47,776 bases of DNA, taken from Actinomadura sp. KC345. GTDB taxonomy: Bacteria > Actinomycetota > Actinomycetes > Streptosporangiales > Streptosporangiaceae. Where the stretch lies: the NCBI RefSeq assembly GCF_004348515.1, contig NZ_SMKH01000021.1:1-47776 (forward strand). The letters run 5' to 3'. This document shows, in pieces, positions 38,185 through 47,148 of this stretch. A model generated the notes under the pieces. It worked only from the letters and a program-made list of their open reading frames with translations. It did not search any database and was not told the origin of the DNA. The position numbers were made by a program, and so were the translations under genes. How positions within the stretch are numbered: position 1 is the stretch's first letter; every line of letters begins with the position of its first letter.

Positions 38185-41100
38185 TCACGGGCACGTTCGC
38201 CGGTACTTCTCCTGCGGCACGTAGTTCTCCCATTCGTCGCGGGTGAGGGGGCGTCCTGCGTTGGCGCACGCCGCGGCCACCGGGTCGGCGGGCAGTCCAG
38301 CGTCCCAGAGCCGGGCGGTGTCGTCACCGGCCACCGTGGCGAGGACGTCTCCGTTCCGGCCGTAGGCGATCGCGGTCACGCCGCGGTTGTGCCCGGTCAT
38401 CGGGTCACCGAGTTGCCGGTGGGTGCGCGTGTCCCAGAGCCGCACGCGGTCGTCGGAGGAGCCGGTGGCGAGAACCCGGCCGTCCGGGCTGAACGCGAGT
38501 GAGGTGATCGCGCCCTCGTCCACGACGAGGGCGGCCCCGACCGGGCGGTCGCGGGCGACGTCCCAGAGCCGGACGCTGGAGTCCGCGGCCGTGAAGGCGA
38601 GGGTCCGGCCGTCGGGGCTGAACGCCAGGTCGTTGACCAGCCCGAGATCGGCCGTGGTCAGCGGGGCACCGATCTGGCGGCGGGAGGCGACGTCGAACAG
38701 GCGCACCCGGTTGTCGTAGCCCACAGTCGCCAGTGTCGCGCCGTCGGGGCTGAAAGTCATCGCCGTGATGATTTCGGTGTGCCCGGGGACGCGGATCCGG
38801 CGCCCGCTCTCCCGGTGGCGGGCCACGTCCCAGAACGCGATGGCCTCGTCCTGGTGGACGGCGACATGCCTGCCGCCGGGGCCGAGTTCGGCCACACCGC
38901 CGAGAGTGCCGTCATGGGCGATCTCGCGCCTTGTCGCGACGTTCCAGAGCCGCAGGCCGTCGGAGCTGGACGTCATGAGCGTCCGGCCGTCGGGGGTGAA
39001 GGCGAGCGAGGTCACGGTGCGGCGCGCGTCCGGGAGTTCCAGCGGGGAGCCGATGCGTTGCTGAGTGGTGCGGTCCCACAGCTGGACCGCGGGGCCGTCC
39101 TCCTCCGGCACGCCCGTGGCCAGCGTCCGTCCGTCAGGGCTCAGCGCGACGGCGGCCTGGGCGGGCATGCGGGTCCCGGCCTGGACGTGGGTATGCGGGT
39201 CGGCCAGCCGCACCGTCCCGTCGGCGGAGGCGGCCGCGAGCAGCCTCCCGTCCGGGCTGAACGCCACCTCCTCGACGGGCGCGACGTTGTCCGACAGCGC
39301 GAGCACCTGTTCCCGGCCGGCCGTGTCCCACAGGACGGTGCGCCCGGTGTCCCCGCCGGTGGCGATCCGCGTGCCGTCCGGGCTGAACGCGATCGCGTTG
39401 TAACCCGCTCGGCGGTCACGGAGCACACCGGTCTGCTCGCGCGTGGCCATGTCCCACAGCCGGGCGGTCCGGTCGAAGCTCACGGTCGCGAGGGTGCGCC
39501 CGTCCGGGCTGACGGCGACATCGGTGACGTCCTGGGTGTGGCCCTTGAACGGATCGCCGACCCGGTCGGACGTGGCGGTGTCCCAGAGCCGCGCGGTCTT
39601 GTCCTTGCTCGCGGTGACCAGCGTCTTCCCGTCCCGCGAGAACGCCACCGCGTGGACCGCGGTCGAGCGCTCCGGCGAGTCGTCGGCGCGGCCCATGGGA
39701 GCCCCGCGCGGACGGTGCGTCGCCGCGTCCCACTGCCGGACGACGCCGCTGCGGTCCCCGGTCGCGAGAGTCCTGCCGTCCGGGCTGTACGCGAGCGCCG
39801 TCACGGCGGTTTCGAGGTCCAGAGGGGCGCCGGCCTCGCGATGGGTGGCCACGTCCCAGAACCGGACGATGCCGAGGCACGCCGTCGCCAGCGTCCGGCC
39901 ATCGGGCGCGAAGGCCACCTGGGCGACGTCGGAGCAGTTGTCCTTGCGATGGCTGATCGGCGCTCCGAGCCGCCGTCGCGATGCCGCGTCCCACAGCCGC
40001 GTCGCGCCGTCTTCGCCCCCGGTCGCGATGACCGACCCGTCAGGGCTGAACGCCATCGCGGTGACGCCGCCCCGGTGCCCGGCGAGGGTCCCCCGGCCGT
40101 TGCGGGCCGCCGCGCTGAGCAGGCGGCTGCGGGCCTCGTCGGTGGACGCGATCCGCCACGCGGCCACGGCCAGCATCGAGGACAGCGCGGGATCGCCGAC
40201 GACCTCGCTCTGAGCCGCGAGCTGGCGGGAGACCGCCACGCTGCGCTGGCGGTCCGCGTCGCCCGCCGCGTCGACGGCGACGCCGGCCGCGACGAGTGCG
40301 AGCGCCGACAGCGTCGCGAGCCCGGCCTGGACGAGCCGCCGGCGGCGGCCCGCCTGCCGCGCCGCCCGGGTCGATGCCGCGAGGAAGCCCGCGGCGGTGG
40401 GGCCGGCCGGCGGGAAGCTGCCGGGGTCGCGTTCCCAGCGGGGCCTGACGTCGTCGACGGCGAGGAGCCGGGCGCCGCGGTACAGGAAGGCGGGATCGCG
40501 GTGGTTGTCGGCCCACTCGTCGGCGTCCTCGATGAGCCGGTCGTAGACCGTCTGCGCGTCCAGGTCGGGCGCGAGCCACTGCCGGAGGGCCGGCCACGCG
40601 GTCAGCAGCGCGTCATGGGCGATCTCGGCGGCGTCCTCGTCCAGGGTCAGCAGGCGCCGGCCGGCGAACGCGGACAGCAGCATCTCGACCCGGCCGCGCT
40701 CGTCCGCCGAGTGCGCCGACGCGGCGGCGTGGATCGCGGCCAGCGTCACCCTGCGCCGCGCGACCCGCCCGCCCGCGGTGATCACCGTCATCCGCCGGAA
40801 CAGCTTGAGCGCGGTCTTGCGCTCCTCCGGCGCCAGCCGGTCGAGGACCTCGTCGGCCGTGCGCCGCACCGAGTCGTGGACCCGGCCCGACTCCTCGTAT
40901 CCCCGGACGGTCAGCCTGCCGTCCTCCCGCCGCTCCCAGGTGTTGCGCAGGGCCTGCGAGAGCAGCGGCAGGGCCCCGGCCTCGAAGCGGCCGCCGGCGG
41001 CCTCGCCGGCGCGCAGCTCGCCGAGGATCGTCTCGACCAGCGCGGGTTCGACCTCCAGGTCCGCCGCCGCCGCGGGGCCGGTGATGGCCAGCCGGAGATC

Positions 41101-41784
41101 CGACTCCGTCATCGGCTCGATGATCACCTGGCCGTCCTGGATGGCCTCCGCGAGCGAGGGGTAGGCGGCGCAGCGGTCCCAGTAGTCCGCCCGCACGCCG
41201 ACGATCACCCCGGCGTCGCACGGCGGGCCGGCCAAGGCGTGCAGGACCCGCACGAACGCCTGCCGCTCATGCTCGTCGTCGACCAGCGTGAACAGTTCCT
41301 CGAACTGGTCGACGACGAGAACGAAACGGCCGGCGGACGGGAGGTCGTCCGCGGACGACGGATCGCTCCGCAGCCGCTCTTCCATCGCTTCCGCGTGCCC
41401 GCCGAACGCCTTCGTCCATTCTTCGGCGAGGGCCCGCAACGGCTCGGACGACGGGGTGATGAGCAGGCGCGGCCAGCTCCGCGACCCGTCGATCCCCAGC
41501 ATCCCCTCCGCCAGCGCCGGTATCAGCCCTGCCCGCAGGAGCGATGATTTGCCGACCCCGGAGGCACCGGAGACCAGAAGGACGGAACCACGCTCTTCCA
41601 GGCGCGGCCCCAGACGTTCAAGAAGATCACGGACGACCCTCGTCCGTCCGAAGAAGAACTCGGCCCTCTCCGCCTCGAACGGGACGAGCCCTTGGTAGGG
41701 ACAGAACGCGTCCCCCTGATCGAAGGACGGCGACGCGTCAGCCTCCGGCGGGCGACTCCGCGCGCGAGCGTCGCCCTCTCCCAT
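38185..41784 (-). CDS. nSTAND1 NTPase with transmembrane helix and 14 WD40 repeats
   Basis: The protein has 1199 residues if started at ATG 41784; GTG 41826 or TTG 41820 would add 12-14. The N-terminus has the nSTAND1 entry motif FCPYQGLVPFEAERAEFFFG, P-loop SGASGVGKSSLL and Walker B FVLVVDQFEELFTL. A single membrane helix (AGLATLSALALVAAGVAV, about residue 500) is followed by 14 WD40 units of the AFSPDGRTLAT...RLWD type, enough for two seven-bladed propellers. STAND proteins bind ligands through such repeats and oligomerise on ATP binding. No protease or nuclease effector is fused. It leads an operon with the unknown 221-aa protein and the NACHT protein. Confidence 0.9.
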   Translation of the reverse strand: MGEGDARARSRPPEADASPSFDQGDAFCPYQGLVPFEAERAEFFFGRTRVVRDLLERLGPRLEERGSVLLVSGASGVGKSSLLRAGLIPALAEGMLGIDGSRSWPRLLITPSSEPLRALAEEWTKAFGGHAEAMEERLRSDPSSADDLPSAGRFVLVVDQFEELFTLVDDEHERQAFVRVLHALAGPPCDAGVIVGVRADYWDRCAAYPSLAEAIQDGQVIIEPMTESDLRLAITGPAAAADLEVEPALVETILGELRAGEAAGGRFEAGALPLLSQALRNTWERREDGRLTVRGYEESGRVHDSVRRTADEVLDRLAPEERKTALKLFRRMTVITAGGRVARRRVTLAAIHAAASAHSADERGRVEMLLSAFAGRRLLTLDEDAAEIAHDALLTAWPALRQWLAPDLDAQTVYDRLIEDADEWADNHRDPAFLYRGARLLAVDDVRPRWERDPGSFPPAGPTAAGFLAASTRAARQAGRRRRLVQAGLATLSALALVAAGVAVDAAGDADRQRSVAVSRQLAAQSEVVGDPALSSMLAVAAWRIASTDEARSRLLSAAARNGRGTLAGHRGGVTAMAFSPDGSVIATGGEDGATRLWDAASRRRLGAPISHRKDNCSDVAQVAFAPDGRTLATACLGIVRFWDVATHREAGAPLDLETAVTALAYSPDGRTLATGDRSGVVRQWDAATHRPRGAPMGRADDSPERSTAVHAVAFSRDGKTLVTASKDKTARLWDTATSDRVGDPFKGHTQDVTDVAVSPDGRTLATVSFDRTARLWDMATREQTGVLRDRRAGYNAIAFSPDGTRIATGGDTGRTVLWDTAGREQVLALSDNVAPVEEVAFSPDGRLLAAASADGTVRLADPHTHVQAGTRMPAQAAVALSPDGRTLATGVPEEDGPAVQLWDRTTQQRIGSPLELPDARRTVTSLAFTPDGRTLMTSSSDGLRLWNVATRREIAHDGTLGGVAELGPGGRHVAVHQDEAIAFWDVARHRESGRRIRVPGHTEIITAMTFSPDGATLATVGYDNRVRLFDVASRRQIGAPLTTADLGLVNDLAFSPDGRTLAFTAADSSVRLWDVARDRPVGAALVVDEGAITSLAFSPDGRVLATGSSDDRVRLWDTRTHRQLGDPMTGHNRGVTAIAYGRNGDVLATVAGDDTARLWDAGLPADPVAAACANAGRPLTRDEWENYVPQEKYRRTCP

Positions 41785-42057
41785 CTCTCCATTCTTGCGA
41801 ACCGCGACAGTGTCGATCAACCGCACCCGACCTGCGCGAACACGGCCGGTGACCGCTCATGTCGGCATTCGGCTCTCGCCCTCGATCTCCGATCGGGCCG
41901 CGCGGGAGACGGTTGCGGACAGGGAAACGAGCGTCCGCGTCGCTTGGACGAAACCGACGAGCAACCGGTGGGCCGGTGTGCGGTCAATGTGCGCGGTGTC
42001 CAATCGGCGCGGCGCGGTTCGCCGTCCCGTACCTTCTCCCGGGCGTCCGGGCGTGCC

Positions 42058-42070
42058 TATGTTCGAGGTA
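42058..42070 (+). promoter_or_regulatory. Leaderless-type -10 element of the GABA-type aminotransferase gene
   Basis: TATGTT (42058-42063) fits TAnnnT and lies six bases before the ATG at 42070, with only a weak GAGG between. A leaderless or near-leaderless transcript is likely. The 285-bp divergent region 41785-42069 otherwise shows no gene. Confidence 0.45.
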
Positions 42071-43434
42071 TGAACAGCCAGGACAGGACCCTCCCCGCGG
42101 TTGACGCCGGACGCCTTCCGCAGGAACGGCGCGTCGTCACCGAGATCCCCGGACCGAACTCGCGGGCGCTGGCCGAGCGCCGGAAGGCCGCCGTCGCCCC
42201 GGGCGTCGGCAGCGTCCTGCCGGTGCAGGTGACCGACGCCGGCGGCGGCGTGGCCGTGGACGCCGACGGCAACTCGTTCATCGACTTCGGCTCCGGCATC
42301 GCCGTGACGAGCGTCGGCAACGCCAATCCGCGCGTCGCCGAGCGGGTGCAGGCGCAGGCCGGGCGGTTCACCCACACGTGCTTCATGGTCGCGCCGTACG
42401 AGTCGTACGTGGCGGTCTGCGAGAACCTCAACCGGATCACGCCCGGCGACCACGAGAAGCGCTCGATCCTGCTCAACAGCGGCGCCGAGGCCGTGGAGAA
42501 CGCGGTGAAGATCGCCCGGTACGCGACCGGGCGGCAGGCCGTCGTGGTGTTCGACCACGGCTACCACGGCCGGACGCTGCTCACGATGACGCTCACCGCG
42601 AAGAACATGCCGTACAAGCACGGTTTCGGCCCGTACGCACCCGAGGTGTACCGGATGCCGATGGCGTACCCGTACCGCTGGCCGACCGGCCCGGACGACT
42701 GCGGGCCCGAGGCGGCGGCCCAGGCGATCGACCAGATCACCAAGCAGATCGGGCCGGAGAACCTCGCGGCCGTGCTGGTCGAGCCGATCCTGGGCGAGGG
42801 CGGGTTCATCGAGCCCGCGCCGGGCTTCCTGCCCGCGCTCGCCGAGTTCTGCCGGACGAGCGGCGCCCTGTTCATCGCCGACGAGGTCCAGACCGGCTTC
42901 GCCCGGACCGGCGACCTGTTCGCGTGCGAGCACGAAGGGATCGTCCCCGACCTGATCGCCACCGCGAAGGGCATCGCGGGCGGGCTGCCGCTCGCGGCCG
43001 TCACGGGCCGCGCCGAGGTGATGGACACCGTCCACGGCGGGGGCCTCGGCGGCACCTACGGCGGCAACCCGCTCGCCTGCGAGGCGGCCCTGGCCGTCCT
43101 GGACGAGATCCAGGAGCACGATCTGGCCGGGCGCGCCCGCGGGATCGGCGAGATCATGCTGCCGCGACTGCGGTCGATGGCCGAGCGGTTCCCCGCGATC
43201 GGCGACGTGCGCGGCCGCGGCGCGATGGTCGCGGTCGAACTGGTGCGGCCGGGCACCAAGGAGCCCGACCCCGGACTGACCGCCGAGATCGCGCGCCGCT
43301 GCCACACGCGCGGCCTGCTCGTCCTGACCGCGGGAACCTACGGGAACGTGCTGCGCTTCCTGCCGCCCCTGGTCATCCCCGGCCACCTCCTGACCGAGGG
43401 CCTGGACATCATCGAGGAGGCGTTCGCCGGCTGA
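42070..43434 (+). CDS. gabT: 4-Aminobutyrate aminotransferase-type class III transaminase
   Basis: The protein has 454 residues, normal for GabT. Class III features are all present: NSGAEAVENAVKIAR, FDHGYHGRT, FIADEVQTGFARTG with the pyridine-binding Asp271, and the Schiff-base lysine Lys300 in IATAKGIAGGLP. The expected reaction is 4-aminobutyrate plus 2-oxoglutarate to succinic semialdehyde plus glutamate. The N-terminus RVVTEIPGPNSRALAERR is typical of actinobacterial GabT. No succinate-semialdehyde dehydrogenase is beside it. It is convergent with the P450-GS operon, which may generate its substrate. Ornithine or other omega-amino acids are alternatives. Confidence 0.9.
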   Translation: MNSQDRTLPAVDAGRLPQERRVVTEIPGPNSRALAERRKAAVAPGVGSVLPVQVTDAGGGVAVDADGNSFIDFGSGIAVTSVGNANPRVAERVQAQAGRFTHTCFMVAPYESYVAVCENLNRITPGDHEKRSILLNSGAEAVENAVKIARYATGRQAVVVFDHGYHGRTLLTMTLTAKNMPYKHGFGPYAPEVYRMPMAYPYRWPTGPDDCGPEAAAQAIDQITKQIGPENLAAVLVEPILGEGGFIEPAPGFLPALAEFCRTSGALFIADEVQTGFARTGDLFACEHEGIVPDLIATAKGIAGGLPLAAVTGRAEVMDTVHGGGLGGTYGGNPLACEAALAVLDEIQEHDLAGRARGIGEIMLPRLRSMAERFPAIGDVRGRGAMVAVELVRPGTKEPDPGLTAEIARRCHTRGLLVLTAGTYGNVLRFLPPLVIPGHLLTEGLDIIEEAFAG

Positions 43435-43445
43435 CCCCTCCGGGG
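43435..43445. terminator. Short hairpin between convergent gabT and P450 genes
   Basis: CCCC-TCC-GGGG immediately after the gabT stop forms a 4-bp stem. It is the only structure in the 26-bp gap and is weak. Confidence 0.25.
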
Positions 43446-43460
43446 GACGTCCGGCGGCGC

Positions 43461-44714
43461 TCAGGCGAGCGTGACGGTCACCGGCATTTCCTTGACGCCG
43501 TTGACGAAGTTGGACCGGACGCGCCGGACGTCCCCCGTCAGCCGGATGTCGGCCAGCCGTGGCAGCAGCTCCTCGAACATGATGCGCATCTCCAGGCGGG
43601 CCAAGGCGTTGCCCAGGCAGAAGTGGGGGCTGCCCTTGCCGAACGTGACGTGGTCGTTGGGGGTGCGGGCGACGTCGAAGCGGTAGGGGTCGGGGAAGAC
43701 GTCCTCGTCGCGGTTGCCGGAGGCGAACCACAGCACGACCTTGTCGCCCTCCTTGATCCGCTTGCCGCGCATCTCGACGTCGCGGGTGGCGGTCCGGCGG
43801 AAGTGGTACACGGGCGAGGCCCAGCGCAGGAACTCCTCCACCGCGGTGGGCATCAGGTCGAGGTCCTCCCGCAACCGGGCGGCCTCGGCGGGGTGGTCGA
43901 TGAGCGCCCGCATGGAGTGGGTGATGGCGTGCCGGGTGGTCTCGTTGCCGGCCACCACGAGCAGCAGGAAGTAGTTGTCGAAGTCCCGGTCCGACAGCGG
44001 CTCGCCGTCGCGCGGGACCTGGTTGACCAGCCTGCTGATCAGGTCGGTGCCGTCACCGCCGCGCCGCGCGGCGCCCAGCTCCCGGCCGTACTCGAAGACC
44101 TCCAGCGAGGCGGGGCTGCGGAAGGGCAGGTCGCGGTACCGCTCGCTCTCCTCGCTGTGCAGCAGGACGTCGGCGTAGTCGGGGTCGGTGTTGGCGATGA
44201 TCCGGTTGCCCCAGTCGATGAGCCGCTCGGTGTCGTCCTCGGGGACGTCCAGCATCCGGGCCAGCACGTTGATCGGGAAGTCGGCCGCGACCTCCTTGAC
44301 GAAGTCGAAGGTGCCCTTGGCCAGCGCGGCGTCCAGCGTGCGGGCGGTGAGGCCGCGCAGGAACGTGGCGTAGCCGGCGACCGCCCGGGGCGTGAACTCC
44401 CGTTGCAGCAGGCGCCGCAGCGCCATGTGCCGGGGCCCGTCGGTCTCCAGCAGGGAGCGCCGGATGGCCGCCTGGCGTTCGTCCACCTCCTCCAGGTTCA
44501 CGAACCGGGTGGAGGTGAAGGCGTCCGGGTCCCGGTCCGCCGCGACGATGTCGGCGTGCCGGGTCAGGGACCAGAAACCGCTGCCGCCGTCGGTCTCGGG
44601 ATTCCAGTGGACGGGCTCGTGGCGGCGCAGCTCGTCGAACATCCGCCACGGCGTCCTGCCGTCCATGAAGTTGTCGAGATCGGCGAGGTCGACCGGGAGG
44701 GTGTCGGTTGCCAA
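43461..44714 (-). CDS. Cytochrome P450
   Basis: The protein has 417 residues. The oxygen-activation helix motif VVAGNETTRHA, the ExxR motif EEFLRW and the heme loop FGKGSPHFCLGNALA with the thiolate ligand Cys366 are intact. The C-terminal SNFVNGVKEMPV resembles the bacterial CYP123/124/125/142 range. It hydroxylates a small substrate using electrons from a ferredoxin; no ferredoxin or reductase gene is in the window. The TTG start at 44714 has AAGGAGA in front and lies 10 bp after the glutamine-synthetase-like gene, so the two are one operon. N-hydroxylation or C-oxidation of an amine is suggested by that pairing. Confidence 0.9.
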   Translation of the reverse strand: MATDTLPVDLADLDNFMDGRTPWRMFDELRRHEPVHWNPETDGGSGFWSLTRHADIVAADRDPDAFTSTRFVNLEEVDERQAAIRRSLLETDGPRHMALRRLLQREFTPRAVAGYATFLRGLTARTLDAALAKGTFDFVKEVAADFPINVLARMLDVPEDDTERLIDWGNRIIANTDPDYADVLLHSEESERYRDLPFRSPASLEVFEYGRELGAARRGGDGTDLISRLVNQVPRDGEPLSDRDFDNYFLLLVVAGNETTRHAITHSMRALIDHPAEAARLREDLDLMPTAVEEFLRWASPVYHFRRTATRDVEMRGKRIKEGDKVVLWFASGNRDEDVFPDPYRFDVARTPNDHVTFGKGSPHFCLGNALARLEMRIMFEELLPRLADIRLTGDVRRVRSNFVNGVKEMPVTVTLA

Positions 44715-44724
44715 GGCTGTCTCC

Positions 44725-46080
44725 TTACAGATGATGGGCGTACTCGCGGAACTCCCAGTCGGTGACGTACCGCTGGAACCGGGCGACCTCGTCCCGCTTG
44801 TAGGCCAGGTAGGCGCCGACGAACCGTTCGCCGAGCACGCCGGTGAGGTCCTCGTCGCCGGCCAGGGCGTCGAGCGCGGCCGGCAGCGTGCCGGGCAGCA
44901 GGGCGGCCTTGGCGGTGTCGTAGCCGTAGCCCTCCAGCGGCGGCGGCGCGGTGAGCTTGTCGCGGATGCCCAGGTAGGCGGCGGTGACGAGGGCGGCGAT
45001 GCCGAGGTAGGGGTTGGCGGCGCCGTCGCCGAGCCGCACCTCCAGGCGGGTGGCGCCGCCGCGTTCGGGGGGCACGCGCACCATGGCGCTGCGGTTGTCC
45101 AGGCCCCAGTCGACCAGCCAGGGGGCGAGCGTGTCGGGGCCGAAGCGCTTGTAGGAGTTGACGGTCGGGTTGAAGATCGCGGCGAGGGCGGGGGCGTGCG
45201 CGATGATGCCCGCGATCGCCTGGTGCGCGGTCGGCGACAGCCCGTCGGGGCCCGCGTCCGGGCCGTCGAAGACGTTGTGGCCGCTCTCGTCCACGCACGA
45301 CAGGTGGACGTGGAATCCGGAGCCGCCGTCGTCGTTGAACGGCTTGGCCATGAACGTCGCCATCCGCCCCTCGTTGCGGGCGAGTTCCTTGACGGCCGAC
45401 TTCAGCCGGAACGCCCGGTCGGCGGCGTCGAGGGCCTCGGAGTGCTGCAGGTTGACCTCGAACTGGCCGCAGGAGAACTCGTGGTTGCCCATCGTCACGC
45501 CGAGCCCGTAGTCGCGCAGGTGCCGCAGGGTCCGCAGCAGGTGCCCGTCGGGGTCCGTCCTGCGGCCGACGGTGTAGACGTTGCCGGGACCCTCGCCGTA
45601 GCGGCGCCATCCGTTGGGCGCGGCCGGGTCGGGCTCGCACAGGAAGTACTCCAGCTCCGGGCCGACGACGGGGGCGAGCCCGAGTTCGGCGAACCGGCCG
45701 ATGGCGTGGCGCAGGACCTCCCGGGGGCCCTCCGCGCACGGGACGGTGCCGTCCGGCTCGTACGCCTCGCCGAGGCACTGCGCGACGCCCGGTTCCCACG
45801 GGACGGCGGCCAGCGTGGACAGGTCGGGCCGCACGCAGATGTCGGGCAGGCCCGCGTCGATGCCGCCGGCGACGTCCACGACGTCGCCTTGGGGGCTGGT
45901 GTGGTAGACCGCGCGGCAGAACGCCAGGCCGTGCTCCATCACGGACGGCAACCGGTCCACGAGGACGTCGCGGCCACGGTCGACGCCGATCAGATCGGGG
46001 TAGGAGACCCGCACGACGTCGATGCCGTCGGCCGTCAGCCGTTCCACAACGTCGTGGACGTCCACGGAGTGCTGTGGCAC
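44725..46080 (-). CDS. Glutamine synthetase-like ligase (gamma-glutamyl-amine ligase type)
   Basis: The protein has 451 residues from GTG 46080 behind GGGGGAG; the upstream in-frame extension overlaps the operator and is rejected. Catalytic-domain motifs are intact: VVGPELEYFL, GNHEFSCGQFEVNL, GSGFHVHLS, NSYKRFGPDTLAPW and the arginine-rich TRLEVRLGD. The N-terminal domain is divergent from biosynthetic GlnA, as in PuuA/GlnA3/GlnA4/IpuC enzymes that glutamylate amines. It probably attaches glutamate to an amine for catabolism. It is the first gene of an operon with the P450 and is divergent from the decarboxylase-like gene, sharing an operator motif. Confidence 0.85.
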   Translation of the reverse strand: MPQHSVDVHDVVERLTADGIDVVRVSYPDLIGVDRGRDVLVDRLPSVMEHGLAFCRAVYHTSPQGDVVDVAGGIDAGLPDICVRPDLSTLAAVPWEPGVAQCLGEAYEPDGTVPCAEGPREVLRHAIGRFAELGLAPVVGPELEYFLCEPDPAAPNGWRRYGEGPGNVYTVGRRTDPDGHLLRTLRHLRDYGLGVTMGNHEFSCGQFEVNLQHSEALDAADRAFRLKSAVKELARNEGRMATFMAKPFNDDGGSGFHVHLSCVDESGHNVFDGPDAGPDGLSPTAHQAIAGIIAHAPALAAIFNPTVNSYKRFGPDTLAPWLVDWGLDNRSAMVRVPPERGGATRLEVRLGDGAANPYLGIAALVTAAYLGIRDKLTAPPPLEGYGYDTAKAALLPGTLPAALDALAGDEDLTGVLGERFVGAYLAYKRDEVARFQRYVTDWEFREYAHHL

Positions 46081-46105
46081 TGGGCTCCCCCTCAGGACCG
46101 GAAGA

Positions 46106-46128
46106 TTCGTTTGGACGCAAACAATATG
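46106..46128 (-). promoter_or_regulatory. Operator-like motif before the GS-like gene (copy 1)
   Basis: On the minus strand this reads CATATTGTTTGCGTCCAAAC plus GAA. It contains the perfect dyad GTTTG-CGTC-CAAAC. A near-identical motif at 46206-46228 precedes the divergent gene in the same orientation relative to transcription. It begins 25 bp before the GTG start and is probably a regulator site overlapping the promoter. Confidence 0.65.
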
Positions 46129-46205
46129 GCCGACGCCCTGGCCTGACAAGAGTCCACCAGGAGTCGGAACGAAACCACCGTGAGATGACAGGGAGCACGA
46201 ACCCG

Positions 46206-46228
46206 CATATTGTATGGGCCCAAACGAT
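46206..46228 (+). promoter_or_regulatory. Operator-like motif before the decarboxylase-like gene (copy 2)
   Basis: Reads CATATTGTATGGGCCCAAAC plus GAT. It matches copy 1 at 19 of 23 positions, including both half-sites except one base (GTATG versus GTTTG). It ends 14 bp before the ATG at 46243. The MarR-family regulator encoded at 47149 is the best local candidate to bind both. Confidence 0.65.
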
Positions 46229-46242
46229 ATCGAGGAGGGCCC

Positions 46243-47049
46243 ATGGCACCGGTGCGGGGATTCCTGTACCCGAGGACGGCGACCGGCCGCTCATCGCTGA
46301 TCCCGAGTCCGCCCTGGCACTACTCGGGCGACCTGCTCACCGTGGAGTACCGGACCGACCCGGCGCGCGTCGCCGAACTGCTCCCCGCCCCCCTCGGATC
46401 CGCGCCCGAGGACCCGGGAGCGGTCGCGGTCATCTGGGCCGACTGGCAGTCCTGCTCGGAGTCGGCGGAGGAGCTGCTCGACCCGGTGCGCTCCCAGTAC
46501 AAGGAGTGTTTCGTCGTGGTGCGCTGCTCGTTCGAGGGGCGCACCTACAGCCGCTGCGTCTACATCTGGGTCGACAAGGACTTCGCCCTCGCGCGGGGGT
46601 TGCACCAGGGCTATCCGAAGAAGCTCGGCTCGATCCACCAGACCCGCCCCCACCCGTACGGGCGGGCGGCGCCGCGCATCGGCGCGGGCGGGCGCTTCGG
46701 CGCGACGCTCGCCGCCGCGGACCGGCGCCTGGCCGAGGCGGTGGTCACCCTGCGCGAGCCGTCCGAGGGCAACGGGTTCGTCAACGGCCATCCGATGGCC
46801 CACCACCGCTTCCTGCCGTCGATCGAGCCGGACGGTCCCGCGGCGCTCGACGAGCTGATCGAGTCGGGCGGCGCCGGCTTCGAGGCCGGGCCCGCCTGGA
46901 CCGGCGACGCCGAGCTGCGGTTGTTCGGCTCGCCGACCGAGGAACTCGCCCGCCTCGAAGTCGGCGAGGTGATCGGCGCCTACTACCGCCAGGTCGGCGT
47001 CGTCTGGAACGGGGGCAGGCGCCTGTGGGACGGCACCGGCGGCCGATGA
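46243..47049 (+). CDS. Acetoacetate decarboxylase-like protein
   Basis: The protein has 268 residues of the acetoacetate decarboxylase superfamily. The segment HQGYPKKLGSIHQTRPHPY includes the lysine pair that in true decarboxylases forms the Schiff base (Lys-Lys), and TYSRCVYIWVDKDFALARG precedes it. Members also include aldolase-dehydratases, so the reaction is not fixed. The ATG at 46243 has GAGGAGGG in front. It diverges from the GS-P450 operon under a shared operator and is followed by a MarR gene on the same strand, so it is likely part of the same catabolic unit. Confidence 0.82.
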   Translation: MAPVRGFLYPRTATGRSSLIPSPPWHYSGDLLTVEYRTDPARVAELLPAPLGSAPEDPGAVAVIWADWQSCSESAEELLDPVRSQYKECFVVVRCSFEGRTYSRCVYIWVDKDFALARGLHQGYPKKLGSIHQTRPHPYGRAAPRIGAGGRFGATLAAADRRLAEAVVTLREPSEGNGFVNGHPMAHHRFLPSIEPDGPAALDELIESGGAGFEAGPAWTGDAELRLFGSPTEELARLEVGEVIGAYYRQVGVVWNGGRRLWDGTGGR

Positions 47050-47148
47050 CGCGGATCACGGTGGTCGTACGGGCGTGAACGACATGCGGCGGCGGTAGAT
47101 TCGATGGCGCCCCACCCGCTCGGGGCTGGGGCGCCCGAGAGGACACAC

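Noticed and set aside
38779-41547. A 922-codon open frame on the plus strand opposite the nSTAND1-WD40 gene
   Set aside because: It is a shadow of the GC-rich repeat gene: Arg/Pro/Gly/Ala-rich, with no domain, and the minus strand has clear NTPase and WD40 motifs.
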